DNA of 64,000 bases from Myxococcus stipitatus (GTDB taxonomy: Bacteria; Myxococcota; Myxococcia; Myxococcales; Myxococcaceae). This document shows, piece by piece, positions 62,748 to 64,000 of the stretch. The notes under the pieces are model-generated. The model worked only from the letters and a program-made list of their open reading frames with translations. It ran no database searches and was not told where the DNA came from. The position numbers were made by a program, and so were the translations under genes. The stretch spans positions 8,380,501-8,444,500 of the forward strand of contig NZ_CP147913.1 in NCBI RefSeq assembly GCF_037414475.1. The letters are read 5' to 3'. Numbering within the stretch: position 1 is the stretch's first letter; every line of letters begins with the position of its first letter.

Positions 62748-64000
62748 TCACGCCGCCTTTGCCTCGGGCTCCCAGACCACCAGCCGTCCACTGGAGTCGC
62801 GCACCGTGGCCATGTCCTTCGAGAGCATGCGCGAGAGGGCGGGCTCGGCCTCGATGGCGCCCGCGAGGTCTGGCGTCACTTCGCGCATGGCTTGCCGCAT
62901 GATTTCGGCCATGCGCTCGGCGGCGTCGTGAAGCCGGTTGGGGCAGTCCGCGCGCAGCTCCGCCACCAGCTCGTCATGCACCATGAGGACGAGGCGAGAG
63001 CCCCAGAGTGGTGAGCGGTGGTCCGCGTACATCTCCCGCGACACTCGCCACGTGGCCAGCTTCGCGCCCACCGCGCCGAGACCCTGGAAGGGAGTGTTGA
63101 GCCACTGGGTATAGCTGCAACCGCCTCGGAGGATGTTGGCGCCAGGAATCGTGACGTCCACGAACTGGCCGTTCCTCGTGAGGGCACTGGCCTTGCCGAA
63201 GAGGACGCGCTGCTCGGGCCACGCATCCAGCCACCTGTTGCCGTAGTGGCGCGACACCTCGACGCACGCGGCGCAGACCATCTTCACCTTGCCCTGGACG
63301 CGCACGGGAACGCGCTCCACTCCGCACGTCTCCGCGACCTTGGCCAACAGGCAGAACCGGACGCCGTCCTTGGCGCGTGCCTGGTACGCCATGCCGCCAG
63401 CTCCCAGGCCACCGCCCTTGCCGAAGTTGAAGATTTTGGCGAGCGAGCGGAAGGCCGTGGCCGTGGGCTCCTTGGCTTTCACGCGCGGCAAGAGGGCATC
63501 GTAGTCCTCCCCCAAGAAGGTGGCCGCGGCCGAGGTGTGGACGTCTTCCTTGGCGAGTAGCGCGTCGGCCATCCGCGAGTAGCCCACGTCCCAGATGGCA
63601 CGTTGGGCCATGGTGCGCAGCTCGAGGCCGCCGTAGTCCACGGAGCAGAACACGTAGCCAGGGCGGGCCTCGTGACACTCACGCACGCCCCCTCGCTGCG
63701 GGAGCTGCTGGTAGTCACTCGAAACGCGAGTCGTGCTGACCAGCACGTTGAAGCGCGGGTTGAGAGGGGCGGCGGTGCCTGCCTCCAGCTTGTCCAGGTA
63801 AGTGGAGCGGTACTTGTCCACCTTGCCGGACTTGCCCAGCTCCTCTAGCAGCGCATCGCCCGAGTCCAGGAGGGTGTCCCGGTCGGTGGCCACCTGCCCC
63901 TCGGGGAAGCGGGGAGAGGGAGGGGTGACGGGCGGCGTGCCGTAATAGGCGGCGGTGACGAGCTGGGTGAGGCGCTTGGTGTCCTTCGAGCCGCTGGCCC
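62748..64000 (-). CDS. Phage family A DNA polymerase (5' end beyond window)
   Basis: The frame is open to the window edge (417 codons plus stop visible), so the true start lies outside; an internal GTG at 63893 is not the start. Polymerase motifs are in order: A (SVDYGGLELRTMAQ), B (RSLAKIFNFGKGGGLGAGG) and C (LMVHDELV). A cysteine-bearing insertion in the fingers (AETCGVE through VCAACVEV) may bind zinc. It copies the element's DNA; no 3'-5' exonuclease domain is in the visible part, which starts upstream of motif A. Confidence 0.9.
   Translation of the reverse strand, partial: ASGSKDTKRLTQLVTAAYYGTPPVTPPSPRFPEGQVATDRDTLLDSGDALLEELGKSGKVDKYRSTYLDKLEAGTAAPLNPRFNVLVSTTRVSSDYQQLPQRGGVRECHEARPGYVFCSVDYGGLELRTMAQRAIWDVGYSRMADALLAKEDVHTSAAATFLGEDYDALLPRVKAKEPTATAFRSLAKIFNFGKGGGLGAGGMAYQARAKDGVRFCLLAKVAETCGVERVPVRVQGKVKMVCAACVEVSRHYGNRWLDAWPEQRVLFGKASALTRNGQFVDVTIPGANILRGGCSYTQWLNTPFQGLGAVGAKLATWRVSREMYADHRSPLWGSRLVLMVHDELVAELRADCPNRLHDAAERMAEIMRQAMREVTPDLAGAIEAEPALSRMLSKDMATVRDSSGRLVVWEPEAKAA

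Larger units (their letters stand above)
60510..64000. mobile_element. Left end of a prophage or integrative element (continues past window)
   Basis: An integrase gene with repeat motifs at its start, followed on the opposite strand by excisionase-like, RuvC-like nuclease and phage-type DNA polymerase genes packed with 2- to 33-base gaps. This is a typical phage early-gene order. The right end and att site are outside the window. The left boundary lies somewhere between 60480 and 60713. Confidence 0.8.

Overview
The window is high-GC DNA with long G/C-ending genes, lipobox lipoproteins, a kinase-STAND-sulfatase-modifying-factor-like fusion, an ADYC-type protein and a very large PKS/NRPS locus. 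All of this fits a myxobacterium of the Myxococcus/Corallococcus/Melittangium type. The species is inferred only; melithiazols are known from Melittangium, Archangium and Myxococcus stipitatus.

Layout. (1) 1-2190, minus strand: housekeeping folD (cut by the left edge) and ahcY. A convincing S-adenosylhomocysteine (SAH) riboswitch lies in the ahcY leader. (2) 2720-40456, plus strand: one continuous PKS/NRPS operon of nine genes, most overlapping by 1-8 bases. Its domain order predicts a bithiazole beta-methoxyacrylate of the melithiazol/cystothiazole/myxothiazol family. The PKS MelB loads a starter. MelC and MelD each cyclise and oxidise a cysteine to a thiazole. MelD (KS-AT-DH-KR-ACP) adds an alkene. 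MelE (methylmalonyl, O-methyltransferase, KR) gives the methoxy/methyl carbon pair. MelF (malonyl, O-methyltransferase, no KR) gives the beta-methoxyacrylate. MelG adds glycine, and its monooxygenase, buried in the A domain, should leave an amide. A nitrilase-fold enzyme and a carboxyl methyltransferase should turn the amide into the methyl ester. A fumarylacetoacetate-hydrolase-fold gene sits among them with no obvious role. (3) 40585-43557 and 43581-47354: a Tat-lipoprotein/Cys-rich-lipoprotein pair, then an enhancer-binding regulator followed closely by the kinase-STAND-PEGA-FGE fusion. (4) 47358-53537: a divergent pair of operons. One is DUF4403-like plus ADYC-like (minus). The other is clostripain, caspase-like and DUF4403-like (plus). 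This is the best candidate here for an undescribed system. (5) 53557-60479: secreted or envelope proteins (GH18-like/PKD/F5-8C, lipoproteins, a triple DsbA-like lipoprotein). (6) 60510-64000: the left end of a prophage or integrative element, with integrase, excisionase-like, RuvC-like nuclease and family A DNA polymerase (cut by the right edge).

The most unusual signals are these. Two copies of a 1317-base acyltransferase cassette, about 99% identical, lie in melD and melF. They are written almost only in G-ending codons with AGG/AGA arginine, quite unlike the DNA around them. MelB is an eroded loading PKS with a dead, shortened KS and two ATs that lost the same subdomain. Short acidic C-terminal tails occur exactly on the proteins that precede a TubC-type docking domain.
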